A DNA stretch of 64,000 bases from JABDQA01 sp963824415 (GTDB taxonomy: Bacteria; Desulfobacterota; Desulfobulbia; Desulfobulbales; Desulfocapsaceae). This document shows positions 34,584 to 45,908 of the stretch, one piece after another. The notes beneath the pieces were generated by a model. That model was given only the letters and a program-made list of their open reading frames with translations, ran no database searches and was not told the DNA's origin. The stretch covers positions 186,001 to 250,000 of the forward strand of contig CAWGPM010000005.1 of assembly GCA_963824415.1 (NCBI GenBank), in the 5' to 3' direction. The position numbers and the translations under genes are program-made. Each line of letters starts with the position of its first letter. Positions within the stretch are counted from its first letter, which is position 1.

Positions 34584-35666
34584 CTAGACTTCGGTAAAAT
34601 CCGAGGGCGGCTTTCTGAGGAATTTGAGGAATTTCGATTTGTCAATCGAATTTGAGTAGGCATCGTCGGCACTGATCTGGCGTTTTTCCAGCATGCCCAT
34701 AATCGCATCATCCATGGTCTGCATCCCGTATTTCTTTCCGGTCTGCATAACCGATATAATCTGGTAGGTCTTTGCCTCACGGATCATGTTGCGCACCGCG
34801 GGGGTGGCAATAAGAATCTCGAGCGCGGCAATACGCCCTTTCACGTCGATTCTCTTGAACAGGGTCTGCGACACGATTGCCCTGAGCGCATCGGCCAGGG
34901 TCGAGCGGACCTGCGTCTGCTGGTGGGCTGGAAACATTTCAATGGCGCGGTCCACTGTTTTCATCGCATTCAGGGTATGCAGCGTGCCAAAGACCAGATG
35001 ACCGGTCATAGCCGCCTCCATCGCCAGGGTCATGGTCTCCAGATCGCGCATCTCACCGACCATGATGATATCGGGGTCTTCACGAAGCGCGCCGCGCAGC
35101 GCTTCTTTAAAGCCTTTTGTATGAGTACCGACCTCACGGTGGTTTATCACGCACTTCTGTGATTTATGGACGAATTCGATCGGATCCTCGATGGTGAGGA
35201 TGTGATCTTTTCTGGTTCTGTTGGCCTCATCCACGATTGCCGCCAGGGTTGTCGATTTACCGTGCCCGGTAGGACCGGTAACCAGCACGAGCCCCTTGGG
35301 CAGATGAGCCAGCCGCGAAATAACTTTGGGCAGACCGAGTTGCTCAACGCTCAAAATATCACTGGGAATTTCTCTGAAAACCGCTCCCACCCCGTTTTTC
35401 TGGTTAAAGAAGTTACAACGATAACGGGCCAGACCAGGAATCTCGTAACCGAAATCGATATCGCCGGTCTCTTCGAAAAGCTTGATTTTATCTTCGGGAC
35501 AAATCTCATAGAGCATGGCTTTGAGTTCATCGTGCTTCATCACCTTGAACTTGACCCGCTCCATGTCGCCGCGTATCCTCAGGACCGGTTGCTGATCAGC
35601 GACCATATGTAAATCGGAAGCACCTTCGTCGTTCATTAATTTGAAAAATGCATCGATTTGTGCCAT
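34584..35666 (-). CDS. pilT: Twitching motility ATPase PilT
   Basis: PilT is the hexameric ATPase that retracts type IV pili. The 360-aa protein has an N-terminal PAS-like domain (SDLHMVADQQPVLRIRG), Walker A GPTGHGKST at 131-139 (His135 where Ser is usual), the Asp box (ILTIEDPIEF), Walker B (DPDIIMVGEMRD), the His box (TGHLVFGTLHT) and the retraction motif AIRNLIRE-like AVRNMIREAKTYQI. The length is normal. No other pilus gene lies nearby. Together with ComEC it would permit DNA uptake, if pili are made. Confidence 0.93.
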   Translation of the reverse strand: MAQIDAFFKLMNDEGASDLHMVADQQPVLRIRGDMERVKFKVMKHDELKAMLYEICPEDKIKLFEETGDIDFGYEIPGLARYRCNFFNQKNGVGAVFREIPSDILSVEQLGLPKVISRLAHLPKGLVLVTGPTGHGKSTTLAAIVDEANRTRKDHILTIEDPIEFVHKSQKCVINHREVGTHTKGFKEALRGALREDPDIIMVGEMRDLETMTLAMEAAMTGHLVFGTLHTLNAMKTVDRAIEMFPAHQQTQVRSTLADALRAIVSQTLFKRIDVKGRIAALEILIATPAVRNMIREAKTYQIISVMQTGKKYGMQTMDDAIMGMLEKRQISADDAYSNSIDKSKFLKFLRKPPSDFTEV

Positions 35667-35774
35667 GCTATCACCTCATTTGAGATCTTCGAAAAGAAAG
35701 GCAAACGGTTTCAAACACGTTGTCCTGTAGAAAAATCCTGAATAAGTATAACTATCATACTGATATAAAACAAA

Positions 35775-36458
35775 TTATACCACAACTGTTTTTTTTACAT
35801 AATCGATGACATCAGATGGATCATCAATTATTTTAAATAGTTGGATGTCTTCTTCTGCGATGGTCCCGTTGGCGACCAACGCACCCTCGAGCCAGTCCAC
35901 CAGTCCGGACCAGAACTCGCTGCCAACCAGGACAATCGGAAACGGTTTGATCCGCTGCGTTTGAATCAAAGTGAGCGATTCAAACAGTTCATCCATCGAA
36001 CCAAATCCGCCTGGCATACAGATGAAGGCCATTGAATATTTCATGAACATTACTTTTCTAACAAAAAAATACTTGAAATGTAAAGGAAAATTGGCATAGG
36101 GGTTGGGCTCCTGCTCGTGCGGAAGACTGATGTTGAGTCCGATCGAGACACCATCGGCCTCGGCAGCACCACGGTTGGCCGCCTCCATGATTCCCGGTCC
36201 GCCTCCAGTAATGATCGCATAACCCAGTTCCGCCAGCCCCTTTGCAATCTGCCTGGTGAGCTGATACCAGGGATGATCCTCCGGGGTTCGGGCGGAGCCG
36301 TATATCGTTACCGCCGGGGCATCGACAGCCGATAAGGCGTCGAAACCATCGACGAACTCGCCCATGATCCTGAACATGCGCCATGAATCGCCAATGACGG
36401 TGTTGTCCAGCTCGTATTTCGGCTCCCTTATCGTTGTTTTCCTTGTCTTTATATTCAT
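35775..36458 (-). CDS. LOG-family (TIGR00730) nucleotide phosphoribohydrolase-like protein
   Basis: The 227-aa protein has the family motifs GGGPGIMEAANRGA and PGGFGSMDELFE, with the Arg/Glu pair of the active site. LOG proteins cleave the N-glycosidic bond of nucleoside monophosphates such as AMP or cytokinin precursors. The N-terminal 40 residues are of the longer bacterial class II type. It ends in DYVKKTVVV. It lies 6 bases from the next upstream gene (36464-38632), so both are likely on one transcript. Confidence 0.85.
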   Translation of the reverse strand: MNIKTRKTTIREPKYELDNTVIGDSWRMFRIMGEFVDGFDALSAVDAPAVTIYGSARTPEDHPWYQLTRQIAKGLAELGYAIITGGGPGIMEAANRGAAEADGVSIGLNISLPHEQEPNPYANFPLHFKYFFVRKVMFMKYSMAFICMPGGFGSMDELFESLTLIQTQRIKPFPIVLVGSEFWSGLVDWLEGALVANGTIAEEDIQLFKIIDDPSDVIDYVKKTVVV

Positions 36459-36463
36459 ATATT

Positions 36464-38632
36464 TTAGCTCTGATCCATTTCTGCGAACATTCGCCGGGCT
36501 TTCTGCCGAAGATCTTTATCAACGTGCTGCGCTGCCAGAATTTTATTTATATACATCCTGCCTTTAATACGATCCTTCTGCCTTGTATAAATCTTTGCCA
36601 TTTCCAGCCAGGCCTCGAATCTGGTGATCGCGCTTCTGACACACCCCGTCAACACATCGAGGGCAGATGAATCATGACCACAGGCTGCAAGCCCCCGCGC
36701 ATAACGCAGCTGCAGAACGACATCATCGGGCTCAAGTTCGACACTTTTTTCGCACAGCCTCAAGGCTATATCGTCACCTTCCTTGCCGGCCAAATACAAC
36801 TCTCCAAGCAGACTTAACGATTCAGCGTCACTCTCATTGAAAGACAACCCGCGCTGCAGCCATTTACTGGCCTGAGCCGGGTTGCCAAGATGATAACAGC
36901 TGATACCGATAAAGCGGCAGCACCTGCCGCGCTGAACCTGATTCGCCTGGTCCCGATACCACTTTTTCAGTGTTTCGATACAATGGTCGTACGCCTGGGT
37001 CTGAAAATAACAGACACCGAGCTGGTAGTGCAGCTCAGAGATCACTGCAGCCTCGTCCGGATCCCTGCGGTTGTAGTATTTCTGAGCCTGCCGATAGCTT
37101 GCAACCGCCGCCTGATAATCCGCTCCGGCCTGCTCGCCGAGGCCTTTGTTGTACCAGGCCATGAAGTTAGTATCATCGATCGCCAGAACCTGCTGGAACG
37201 CACCAAGCGCGTCAGCGGTTCTGTTCATCAAGGCATAGGTCACCCCAAGGCTGTTGAGCAGATTTACGTCGTTGTCGTCGATACGCAGCCCTCTGCGGTA
37301 TTCACGCACCGCTCCAGCAAGATCGCCTTCCCCGTAATAAGCGTCGCCACTGACATTGAAACTCAGGGCATCACAGATAACCGTGCTGCCGGAATCCAGA
37401 AAGGTGGCGTGCAGCAAAGCCTTCTGGCAGTTCTGGGCAGTGTCTGCGCGGGAAAAATCATCCAGAGGATAGGAGCTGATACCGGCCGACAGCAAATATC
37501 CTTCATCGTGATCATCTTTTATCTTTCTGATCAATGACTGGGCCCATTTCTTCGAGGCCGTCTCACTCTTGTTTTCCCGGATCACCAGGTAATTGTGAGG
37601 TTCTAAGATGTAGTTCTCTTTTTTAAGATATTCGCTGATTAACGCATCACAGGCCGGCCGTTTTTTGAACTCGGGCTTGAGCGCTACCAGCGAGAAACGC
37701 TGCATGTCTTTAACCCGGTAATAAAGTCTGGCACGGGTACTGCGCGACACGGGCCGCTCCGGGAAATGATCGGGGTTGGCGAGCAGATCGTAGTCGCAGA
37801 AGCCAAATGGCCCACGTTTACCGGCTCTCTGCAACGCTTCCCAGGCCTCCTCGACGATCATATGATACAACTCAGCAGAAAAATTCGTCCCGTGACGGCC
37901 TTTATCGTAGCTGCTGAAACCGATATGAATCCGCCTGGCGCCGCTATTTCTCAAAAAACCTGCCAGCGAGAGGCAGAATGTTTTGAGAAAATCATGGCTT
38001 CTATCGACAATGACATAGGCAAAAACAGATTGACCGAGATGGCACAGCGGAAACGAGAAGCGGTTATACTCTTCGAGCAGTCTGCCTGTTCTAACCACCT
38101 GGCTATTTGCATCCTTGACCGAGCGGGCTGTCGGCAGGCCATCCACCAGCACGATATGATAGTCGGCCTGCCAGCCGATTCTGACAATGAGTTCATTGAA
38201 CAGACCGACATTGTAGAGCCCGGTAACGGGATCGACTCCCTGGGATTTGACCCGGATCATTTCCTGCTCGAGCCCAGCACCCAACTCGGCCAGCCACTCT
38301 ACCGATGCGCGCTCGATGATTACCGCATCCACCCCCTCTACCAAGGCTGCAATAGGCTCACCGTCGCCAGCCGATAACGGAAACACCAACATCCCGGGTT
38401 TTATGCATTGGGCATTCTTCTTGCCGAAGATTCCGGTGGCCACGCGTTTACGCTGCTTCTGGTTCAACTCCAGCGGCACCTGCAGAAAATCTTCTTTGTT
38501 CAAGAAATGAACATTGCTGGAAGTGGGCACCTGCGCAATGATAAGTTCTCTGAATTTGAACGAATAGACGTCATAATCTGAACGGTGCAGGCTGCAGGGC
38601 TGCAGCAAAAACGGCATGGTGTCGAAATGCAT
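36464..38632 (-). CDS. TPR protein with degenerate GGDEF-like domain
   Basis: This is a 722-aa protein. Residues 130-420 resemble a GGDEF domain: DPVTGLYNVGLFNELI is the usual entry motif and YLLSAGISSYPLDD the usual exit, but the catalytic GG(D/E)EF loop is not seen, so cyclic-di-GMP synthesis is unlikely. From about residue 445, six or more TPR units follow (GDAYYGEGDLAGAVREYRRG, NSLGVTYALMNRTADALGAF, WYNKGLGEQAGADYQAAV). No signal peptide or membrane helix is seen, so it should be cytosolic. It overlaps nothing and sits 2 bases from selA. A scaffold or regulatory role is inferred. Confidence 0.8.
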   Translation of the reverse strand: MHFDTMPFLLQPCSLHRSDYDVYSFKFRELIIAQVPTSSNVHFLNKEDFLQVPLELNQKQRKRVATGIFGKKNAQCIKPGMLVFPLSAGDGEPIAALVEGVDAVIIERASVEWLAELGAGLEQEMIRVKSQGVDPVTGLYNVGLFNELIVRIGWQADYHIVLVDGLPTARSVKDANSQVVRTGRLLEEYNRFSFPLCHLGQSVFAYVIVDRSHDFLKTFCLSLAGFLRNSGARRIHIGFSSYDKGRHGTNFSAELYHMIVEEAWEALQRAGKRGPFGFCDYDLLANPDHFPERPVSRSTRARLYYRVKDMQRFSLVALKPEFKKRPACDALISEYLKKENYILEPHNYLVIRENKSETASKKWAQSLIRKIKDDHDEGYLLSAGISSYPLDDFSRADTAQNCQKALLHATFLDSGSTVICDALSFNVSGDAYYGEGDLAGAVREYRRGLRIDDNDVNLLNSLGVTYALMNRTADALGAFQQVLAIDDTNFMAWYNKGLGEQAGADYQAAVASYRQAQKYYNRRDPDEAAVISELHYQLGVCYFQTQAYDHCIETLKKWYRDQANQVQRGRCCRFIGISCYHLGNPAQASKWLQRGLSFNESDAESLSLLGELYLAGKEGDDIALRLCEKSVELEPDDVVLQLRYARGLAACGHDSSALDVLTGCVRSAITRFEAWLEMAKIYTRQKDRIKGRMYINKILAAQHVDKDLRQKARRMFAEMDQS

Positions 38633-38634
38633 TC

Positions 38635-40044
38635 TCAGATATCCCGGGTAAAATATGAAATCAGCAGTTCACCAAGCTCTGCAACATCACCATCGAGCAC
38701 GGTCCTGCAGTCAATCAGAAAACGGTCATGCTCAATCCTGCCGATCAGCGGCACAGCCAATGAGCGAAAATCACGTTCAAGGGTGGCAACATCGACCTGT
38801 GCCGGACCAAGCGCTAGCGCCCAACTGTCCAAGCCATACTCCGGAAGAGCGCCGCCGCCGACCCTCGATATGGTCGGCGTCACCAACGCCTGGCAGACAG
38901 GCTGAATTTTTGCTGCGATCCGCCGGCGCAAGCGCTGCGCCCGTTTCTTGATGAGCGCAGGGGCCTCGCTGATCATCCGCAAGGTCTGGTTTTTCTGCAG
39001 CACCGTTTCGGGTTCATAATAATCCCGCAGGGTACTTTCCAACGATGCGAGGGTAAACTTGTCGATGCGAAGGGCCCGGTTGAGCGGATTTTTCTTGATC
39101 TGATCGATTATGCGTTTGTTGCCTGCGATGATGCCTGCCTGGGGGCCGCCCAGCAGTTTGTCGGCACTGAAGGTGACCACATCGACTCCCGCTTTGACTA
39201 CCTGTTGAACGGTCGGTTCCGGCGGCAGCCCGAAACGCGACAGATCGGTCAACGAACCGCTGCCGAGGTCCTCCATAACCGGTATGTCGTATTTTCCGCC
39301 AAGGTCGACCAGTTCCTCGGCTGAAACCTGCGAGGTATAACCAATTATTCTGAAGTTGGAAGTGTGAACTCGAAGCAGCAGTGCAGTATGCTCGGTAATT
39401 GCATTTTCAAAATCGTAGAGGTGGGTGCGATTGGTGGCTCCCACTTCAACCAGGTGGGCTCCGCTCTTTTCCATCACGTCAGGAATACGAAACGATCCGC
39501 CGATTTCCACAAGCTGTCCGCGGGAGATAATAACTTCCCGATCTTTGGCCAGCGTATCCAGCACAATGAGGACTGCCGCTGCATTGTTGTTGACCACCAG
39601 GGCGGCTTCGGCACCACTCAGATCACAGATGATTTCCTCCACCAGGCTGTAACGGCTGCCCCGTTTACCGGTTTTCAAGTTTAATTCGAGGTTGGTATAA
39701 TGGGAACTGGCCATTGAGAGTTGACGCGTGACTTCAGCGGACAGCAGAGAGCGGCCCAGATTAGTATGCACCACGACACCGGTTCCATTGATTACACGGC
39801 GCAGATTGGAACGAGTCAACTCGGTCATTGCTTCAACGAAAAGTGTATCCCAGGCGGTTGCGGTTTCCGGCAGATCTGCGGTGGTGCCCTGAATCAGACT
39901 GCCTCTGATTTTTTCAATTGTTTCCTGCACCGCTTTTTTGGCCAATCGATGTGGAATCTTATGTTCCTGAACATAGGTTTCGAGTTTGAGCAGACATTCA
40001 TCTACTTTGGGCAGTTGTCGGAACAGTTCATTTTTCGTTTTCAT
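38635..40044 (-). CDS. selA: L-seryl-tRNA(Sec) selenium transferase
   Basis: SelA converts seryl-tRNA(Sec) to selenocysteinyl-tRNA(Sec) with selenophosphate and PLP. The 469-aa protein has the tRNA-binding N-terminal domain, INGTGVVVHTNLGRS, NNAAAVLIVL and the PLP lysine at 296 in TFSADKLLGGPQAGI. I start at the ATG at 40044, which gives the usual length; the open frame extends 25 codons further. No selB or tRNA-Sec is visible in the window. Its presence supports reading the in-frame UGA at 53252 as selenocysteine. Confidence 0.94.
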   Translation of the reverse strand: MKTKNELFRQLPKVDECLLKLETYVQEHKIPHRLAKKAVQETIEKIRGSLIQGTTADLPETATAWDTLFVEAMTELTRSNLRRVINGTGVVVHTNLGRSLLSAEVTRQLSMASSHYTNLELNLKTGKRGSRYSLVEEIICDLSGAEAALVVNNNAAAVLIVLDTLAKDREVIISRGQLVEIGGSFRIPDVMEKSGAHLVEVGATNRTHLYDFENAITEHTALLLRVHTSNFRIIGYTSQVSAEELVDLGGKYDIPVMEDLGSGSLTDLSRFGLPPEPTVQQVVKAGVDVVTFSADKLLGGPQAGIIAGNKRIIDQIKKNPLNRALRIDKFTLASLESTLRDYYEPETVLQKNQTLRMISEAPALIKKRAQRLRRRIAAKIQPVCQALVTPTISRVGGGALPEYGLDSWALALGPAQVDVATLERDFRSLAVPLIGRIEHDRFLIDCRTVLDGDVAELGELLISYFTRDI

Positions 40045-40302
40045 ATTCTGACCGCAACCTCTGGACTCAGGGTTTGTATTTGGAATTTCCGGGTATGTGA
40101 AATATGAGCTTTCACGCACTCAATATATTAGATGGTGCCGGTAAAATAGCAACAACAGCAGCGGATACCAACTTTTTTATCGCTGTACACAAAGAACATT
40201 GACAAGGCGCAGCCGATCAAGTAGTGTGCCGCGTCCCTGGGGCGAGCCGGCAATTGCGGTGCACGTGGGGTTGTTCTGGGGGCAGGAAGGCAGTAAAATT
40301 TA
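40045..40302. other. Intergenic DNA between selA and the rRNA promoter
   Basis: I see no gene here. The DNA separates the divergent selA and rRNA transcripts and presumably holds the selA promoter. The whole gap to the 16S start is about 510 bases; its second half is the rRNA leader, described with the promoter. Confidence 0.5.
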
Positions 40303-40331
40303 TTGACAAAGCGTGTAGTCTAGATTAAATT
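40303..40331 (+). promoter_or_regulatory. rRNA operon promoter
   Basis: TTGACA (40303-40308), a 17-base spacer and TAAATT (40326-40331) form a near-consensus sigma-70 promoter about 220 bases before the 16S rRNA. A transcribed leader of that length is usual for rRNA operons. No second equally good promoter is seen in the leader. Confidence 0.75.
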
Positions 40332-40553
40332 GACGTTCTTCCGCACTCGTCACGAGTGGCCGGTGTCGTTCGTATAAAACGCCGGTTGAAACGATCCTTG
40401 ACAACTGAATAACAACAATACGCAAACGGGCCCAACGTATCTTTTAGATACATGGGCAATCTTTGTAATTCTAATGTTAGTGATTCAAAGAGAGCCAAAG
40501 GAAGCAGACAGTATCTCCTGACGTGTTTCGGCACCAAGGGAGTACACCATATC

Positions 40554-42114
<1,561 letters not shown>

Positions 42115-42169
42115 TAAAGGAAAGCTACAGCTAACTCAGCTGTACAGGGGATTAACCCCGTTTACGTAT

Positions 42170-42204
42170 CAGAGGACAGAAGACAGCGGACAGAAGACAG
42201 AAAT
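42170..42204 (+). repeat. Heptamer array 1 (five CAGARGA-type units)
   Basis: Five consecutive degenerate heptamers, CAGAGGA CAGAAGA and so on, start about 55 bases after the 16S 3' end. The same unit recurs after both tRNA genes and at both ends of the 23S intervening sequence. Confidence 0.85.
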
Positions 42205-42330
42205 GTTTGCTGCTCCGCAGTCTAAAGCCCGCTGCATGTTGTTATTCAGTTTTGAAGGATCGTTTATGGTCTTTTAGCCAAATATATATAAGTGAAGTAA
42301 AGCGAGACCAATGACTATTGGCTTGAGCTT

Positions 42331-42450
42331 TAAGGCCGTGATTTTGGTTTTAGGCAAGGAGCGCGAGGAGCGGCCGCGGAAGCGTACATCAGTACGCTGA
42401 GCAGCACGCGACGAGCAGCAACGCAGCATAAAGCCAAAAGCACGGTCTTA
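42331..42450. repeat. Hairpin element in the 16S-tRNA spacer
   Basis: Outer arms of 24 bases (42331-42354 and 42427-42450) are inverted copies with about five differences (TAAGGCCGTGATTTTGG against its partner). The centre carries a perfect GCGTAC/GTACGC palindrome (42382-42396). The element ends four bases before tRNA-Ile. It has the same plan as the element at 42836-42944. It could be a mobile hairpin repeat, a processing stem for the tRNA, or both. Confidence 0.7.
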
Positions 42451-42454
42451 AAGG

Positions 42455-42533
<79 letters not shown>

Positions 42534-42537
42534 GTAT

Positions 42538-42572
42538 CAGAAATCAGAAGCCAGAAGACAGAGGACAGAAAA
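42538..42572 (+). repeat. Heptamer array 2, directly after tRNA-Ile
   Basis: Five units (CAGAAAT, CAGAAGC, CAGAAGA, CAGAGGA, CAGAAAA) begin four bases after the tRNA CCA. A GTAT linker joins the CCA to the array, as after tRNA-Ala. Confidence 0.85.
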
Positions 42573-42594
42573 ACCTCGAACCTGAAGTCTGGAT

Positions 42595-42670
42595 GGGGGT
42601 GTAGCTCAGCTGGGAGAGCGCCTGCCTTGCACGCAGGAGGTCATCGGTTCGATCCCGTTCACCTCCACCA
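42595..42670 (+). tRNA. tRNA-Ala (anticodon TGC)
   Basis: The 76-base gene has a GGGGGTG/CACCTCC acceptor stem with one G-U pair, anticodon TGC in the loop CTTGCAC, GGTTCGATCC in the T-arm and an encoded CCA. Confidence 0.97.
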
Positions 42671-42674
42671 GTAT

Positions 42675-42709
42675 CAGAAGACAGAGGACAGAAGACAGCG
42701 GACAGAAAA
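42675..42709 (+). repeat. Heptamer array 3, directly after tRNA-Ala
   Basis: Five units (CAGAAGA, CAGAGGA, CAGAAGA, CAGCGGA, CAGAAAA) begin four bases after the tRNA-Ala CCA, with the same GTAT linker as after tRNA-Ile. The rest of the spacer to the 23S gene holds no gene. Confidence 0.85.
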
Positions 42710-42835
42710 AGATGGGTCCCTGCCCTGCTCTGGTTTCTTGCTTCTGGTTGGTTTTACGGATTGATGAGTTGGTTTAAAAAAAGAAAAAGATTTGAACCAA
42801 GTTATCAGGACGTAATGCCTGAATTAATAGCGCGA

Positions 42836-42944
42836 GTAGAACTCGCCTAGATCGAGGAATGCAAGTCCTTGCGAACAAGGCGTATAGATAATACGCCGCA
42901 GCGAGCAAGCGACGCCGCATGACGAAGAGATTGGCGAGTTATAC
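42836..42944. repeat. Second hairpin element, in the tRNA-Ala to 23S spacer
   Basis: Ends GTAGAACTCGCC (42836-42847) and GGCGAGTTATAC (42933-42944) are inverted repeats with one difference, and the exact centre is GGCGTAT-AGATA-ATACGCC (42879-42897). Length and plan match the element at 42331-42450, though the arm sequences differ. Confidence 0.7.
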
Positions 42945-42951
42945 GAAGCGA

Positions 42952-42983
42952 TGCTCTTTGACAATCAAATAGTAGAGTAACCC
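42952..42983 (+). promoter_or_regulatory. boxA-like antitermination site and left arm of the 23S processing stem
   Basis: TGCTCTTTGACA (42952-42963) closely matches the boxA consensus TGCTCTTTAACA bound by NusB/S10. The overlapping GACAATCAAATAGTAGAG (42960 on) is complementary, with one mismatch, to DNA after the 23S gene (46568-46592), so the two arms can pair and be cut by RNase III to release pre-23S. Confidence 0.75.
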
Positions 42984-43631
42984 AAATCCTCCAGGGTGGG
43001 GGTGCACCGGTCTTATATATCCTGGGCCACCGCACCATGTGTTTTCGGACATACCCACGGGTACCTGGAGGTTACAGTAGCTGAGTTTGTCTTCGATGCG
43101 AGTCGAAGACTAATCAATAGTTTTATCAGGTTTTATGGATAAGCTACTAAGGGCTAACGGCGAATGCCTTGGCATCGGGAGGCGATGAAGGACGCGGCAA
43201 GCTGCGATAAGCTTCGGGGAGCGGTTAACACGCTTTGATCCGGAGGTTTCCGAATGGGGCAACCCGGCAGGAGTCATATCCTGTCATCATGCACTGAATA
43301 CATAGGTGGATGAGGCGAACGCGGGGAACTGAAACATCTAAGTACCCGCAGGAGTAGAAATCAATTGAGATTCCGTCAGTAGCGGCGAGCGAACGCGGAT
43401 CAGCCCAAACCGGATACTTCGGTATCCGGGGTTGTAGGACCCCATCAGGGGGACGTTATCTGTATAGTGGAACGGTATGGAAAGGCCGACCAGAGACGGT
43501 GATAGTCCGGTACATAAAATACAGATACGCCTCCGGGAGTTCCTGAGTACCACGAGACACGTGAAACCTTGTGGGAATCTGGGAGGACCATCTTCCAAGG
43601 CTAAATACTACCCGATGACCGATAGTGAACG

Positions 43632-43662
<31 letters not shown>

Positions 43663-43940
43663 GGAAGGGGAGTGAAATAGAAACTGAAACCGTTAGCTTA
43701 CAAGCAGTGGGAGCCCTATGTCTTCGGACAGGGTGACCGCGTGCCTTTTGCATAATGAGTCAACGAGTTACCGTGTGCAGCGAGGTTAAGCCGCGAGGTG
43801 GAGCCGGAGCGAAAGCGAGTCTTAAGAGGGCGTCTTAGTTGTATGCGGTAGACCCGAAACCGGGTGATCTATCCATGGCCAGGGTGAAGTCTCGGTAACA
43901 CGAGATGGAGGCCCGAACCGATATAGGTTGAAAACTGTTC

Positions 43941-43977
<37 letters not shown>

Positions 43978-44257
43978 TCGGTAATAGCTGGTTTTCTCCG
44001 AAATATATTTAGGTATAGCCTCGCATGATGACTGGCGGAGGTAGAGCACTGACAAGGCTAGGGGTCCCACCGGATTACCAACCCTTTTCAAACTCCGAAT
44101 GCCGTCAAGTTTTAGTGTGGGAGTCAGTCTGTGGGAGATAAGTTCCATGGTCGAAAGGGAAACAGCCCAGACCGTCAGCTAAGGTCCCTAAATCTATGCT
44201 CAGTGGGAAAGGAGGTGGAATTGTTGATACAACCAGGAGGTTGGCTTAGAAGCAGCA

Positions 44258-44290
<33 letters not shown>

Positions 44291-44345
44291 TAATGAATCT
44301 GCGCCGAAAATGTAACGGGGCTAAGCATAGTACCGAAGCTACGGG

Positions 44346-44812
44346 TGTCAGAAGACAGAGTACAGAGGACAGAGGACAGATGATTACCTCATTTGAGGAA
44401 TTGGAGGTGTTTCAGCGAGCCTACAAGATCTCTTTGGAAATTCACAAGCGAAGCCTGGAATTTCCTAAAAGTGAACAATATGGTTTGGCTGATCAGATAC
44501 GACGAGCAAGCAAATCGATTTGCGCGAACATCGCAGAAGGGTTTGGCAAGCAACACCATTCAAAAGCGGAATTCAAGCGTTATATAATAATGGCGATTGG
44601 TTCCAGCGATGAGATGAGAGTCTGGCTTCGATACTGCCTGGATTTGTCTTTACTAGAAGCAGGAAAGCTGGAGCAGATGGCGAGATGAGTATCAAGAGCT
44701 CTCCAAAATGCTCCAGGGTTTGTACAGAAATTGGGAATAGTTTAACGTTTTATCAAGCGCGTAAGCGCCAAACTATTCTGACTTCTGTCTTCTGTCTTCT
44801 GTCTTCTGATCA
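44346..44812 (+). mobile_element. 23S rRNA intervening sequence (IVS) carrying an S23-type gene
   Basis: About 467 bases replace the loop of helix 45. Both ends are arrays of five heptamers: direct CAGARGA units at 44349-44383 and the inverted form TTCTGTC at 44776-44810. The two arms can pair over about 33 bases; most differences are G-U compatible (G on the left against U on the right). That long stem extends helix 45 and is a typical RNase III target for IVS removal. The centre codes for a four-helix-bundle protein. Confidence 0.9.
44380..44740 (+). pseudogene. S23/four-helix-bundle IVS protein, frameshifted near its end
   Basis: The frame from the ATG at 44380 codes for 102 residues: ITSFEELEVFQRAYKISLEIHK, FPKSEQYGLADQIRRASKSICANIAEGFGKQ, then the third helix with SSDEMRVWLRYCLDL. 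It is the S23 family also found in other rRNA IVS, and is related to Avd of diversity-generating retroelements. It stops at TGA 44686, but the next frame continues DEYQELSKMLQGLYRNWE to 44740, exactly the usual end of the fourth helix. One extra base near 44683 explains this; full length would be about 120 aa. The start codon lies inside the fifth left heptamer (CAGATGA), and the GAGGACAG before it may act as ribosome binding site. The truncated product may still fold. Confidence 0.8.
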
Positions 44813-45409
44813 CGGTAGGAGAACATTGCAGTTGCCTGAGAAGGTGTACCGAAAGGAGCGCTGGAGGTCCTGCAAGAGCTTATGTTGACACGAGTAGCGA
44901 TAATGAGGGTGAGAAACCCTCACGCCGAAAGCCTAAGGTTTCCTGTAGTCAAGTTAATCTGCTCAGGGTTAGTCGGCTCCTAAGGCGAGGCCGAGAGGCG
45001 TAGTCGATGGGAAACAGGTTAATATTCCTGTACCGCTGGCATGATGTTTGATGATAAGGGGGGACGGAGAAGGATAGGCCATCCGGCTGTTGGAATAGCC
45101 GGTTCAAGCGTGTAGGTGGAGGACTTTGGAAAATCCGGGTCCTTGTATAACACTGAGACGTGATGACGATGTCTTAATTGACAGCAAAGTGGTTGATTCC
45201 CTGCTTCCAGGAAAAGCCTCGTATCTAGTCATGCTGGTGACCGTACCGCAAACCGACACAGGTAGGCTGGTAGAGTATACCAAGGCGCTTGAGAGAACTC
45301 TGGTTAAGGAACTCGGCAAAATAGCACCGTAACTTCGGGAGAAGGTGTGCCTGCATGGTGATTTTGTATACATGAATGAGCCAAGTCAGGTTGCAGTGAA
45401 ATGGGGGGA

Positions 45410-45443
<34 letters not shown>

Positions 45444-45526
45444 GTCGAAAGACGAAGTATAGGGTCTGACGCCTGCCCGGTGCCGGAAGGTTAAGGGGAC
45501 CTGTCAGCGTAAGCGAAGCAGTGAAC

Positions 45527-45618
<92 letters not shown>

Positions 45619-45876
45619 CGATTTCCCCACTGTCTCAACCAGAGACTCAGCGAAACTGTAGTACCGGTGAAGATGCCGGTTACCCGCAACAAGACAGAAA
45701 GACCCCGTGAACCTTTACTACAGCTTGGCATTGGTTTTTGAGGTAGCATGTGTAGGATAGGTGGGAGACTTTGAAGTGTGCACGCCAGTGTGCATGGAGT
45801 CGCCCTTGAAATACCACCCTTGCTATCTTAGGAATCTAACCGTGGTCCGTAATCCGGATCCGGGACATTGTCTGGT

Positions 45877-45908
<32 letters not shown>

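Noticed and set aside
45126..45332. Open frames inside the 23S rRNA (45126-45332, 45983-46228, 43338-43598 and others)
   Set aside because: They lie in conserved rRNA segments with no ribosome binding site. Only the frame inside the IVS has protein similarity.
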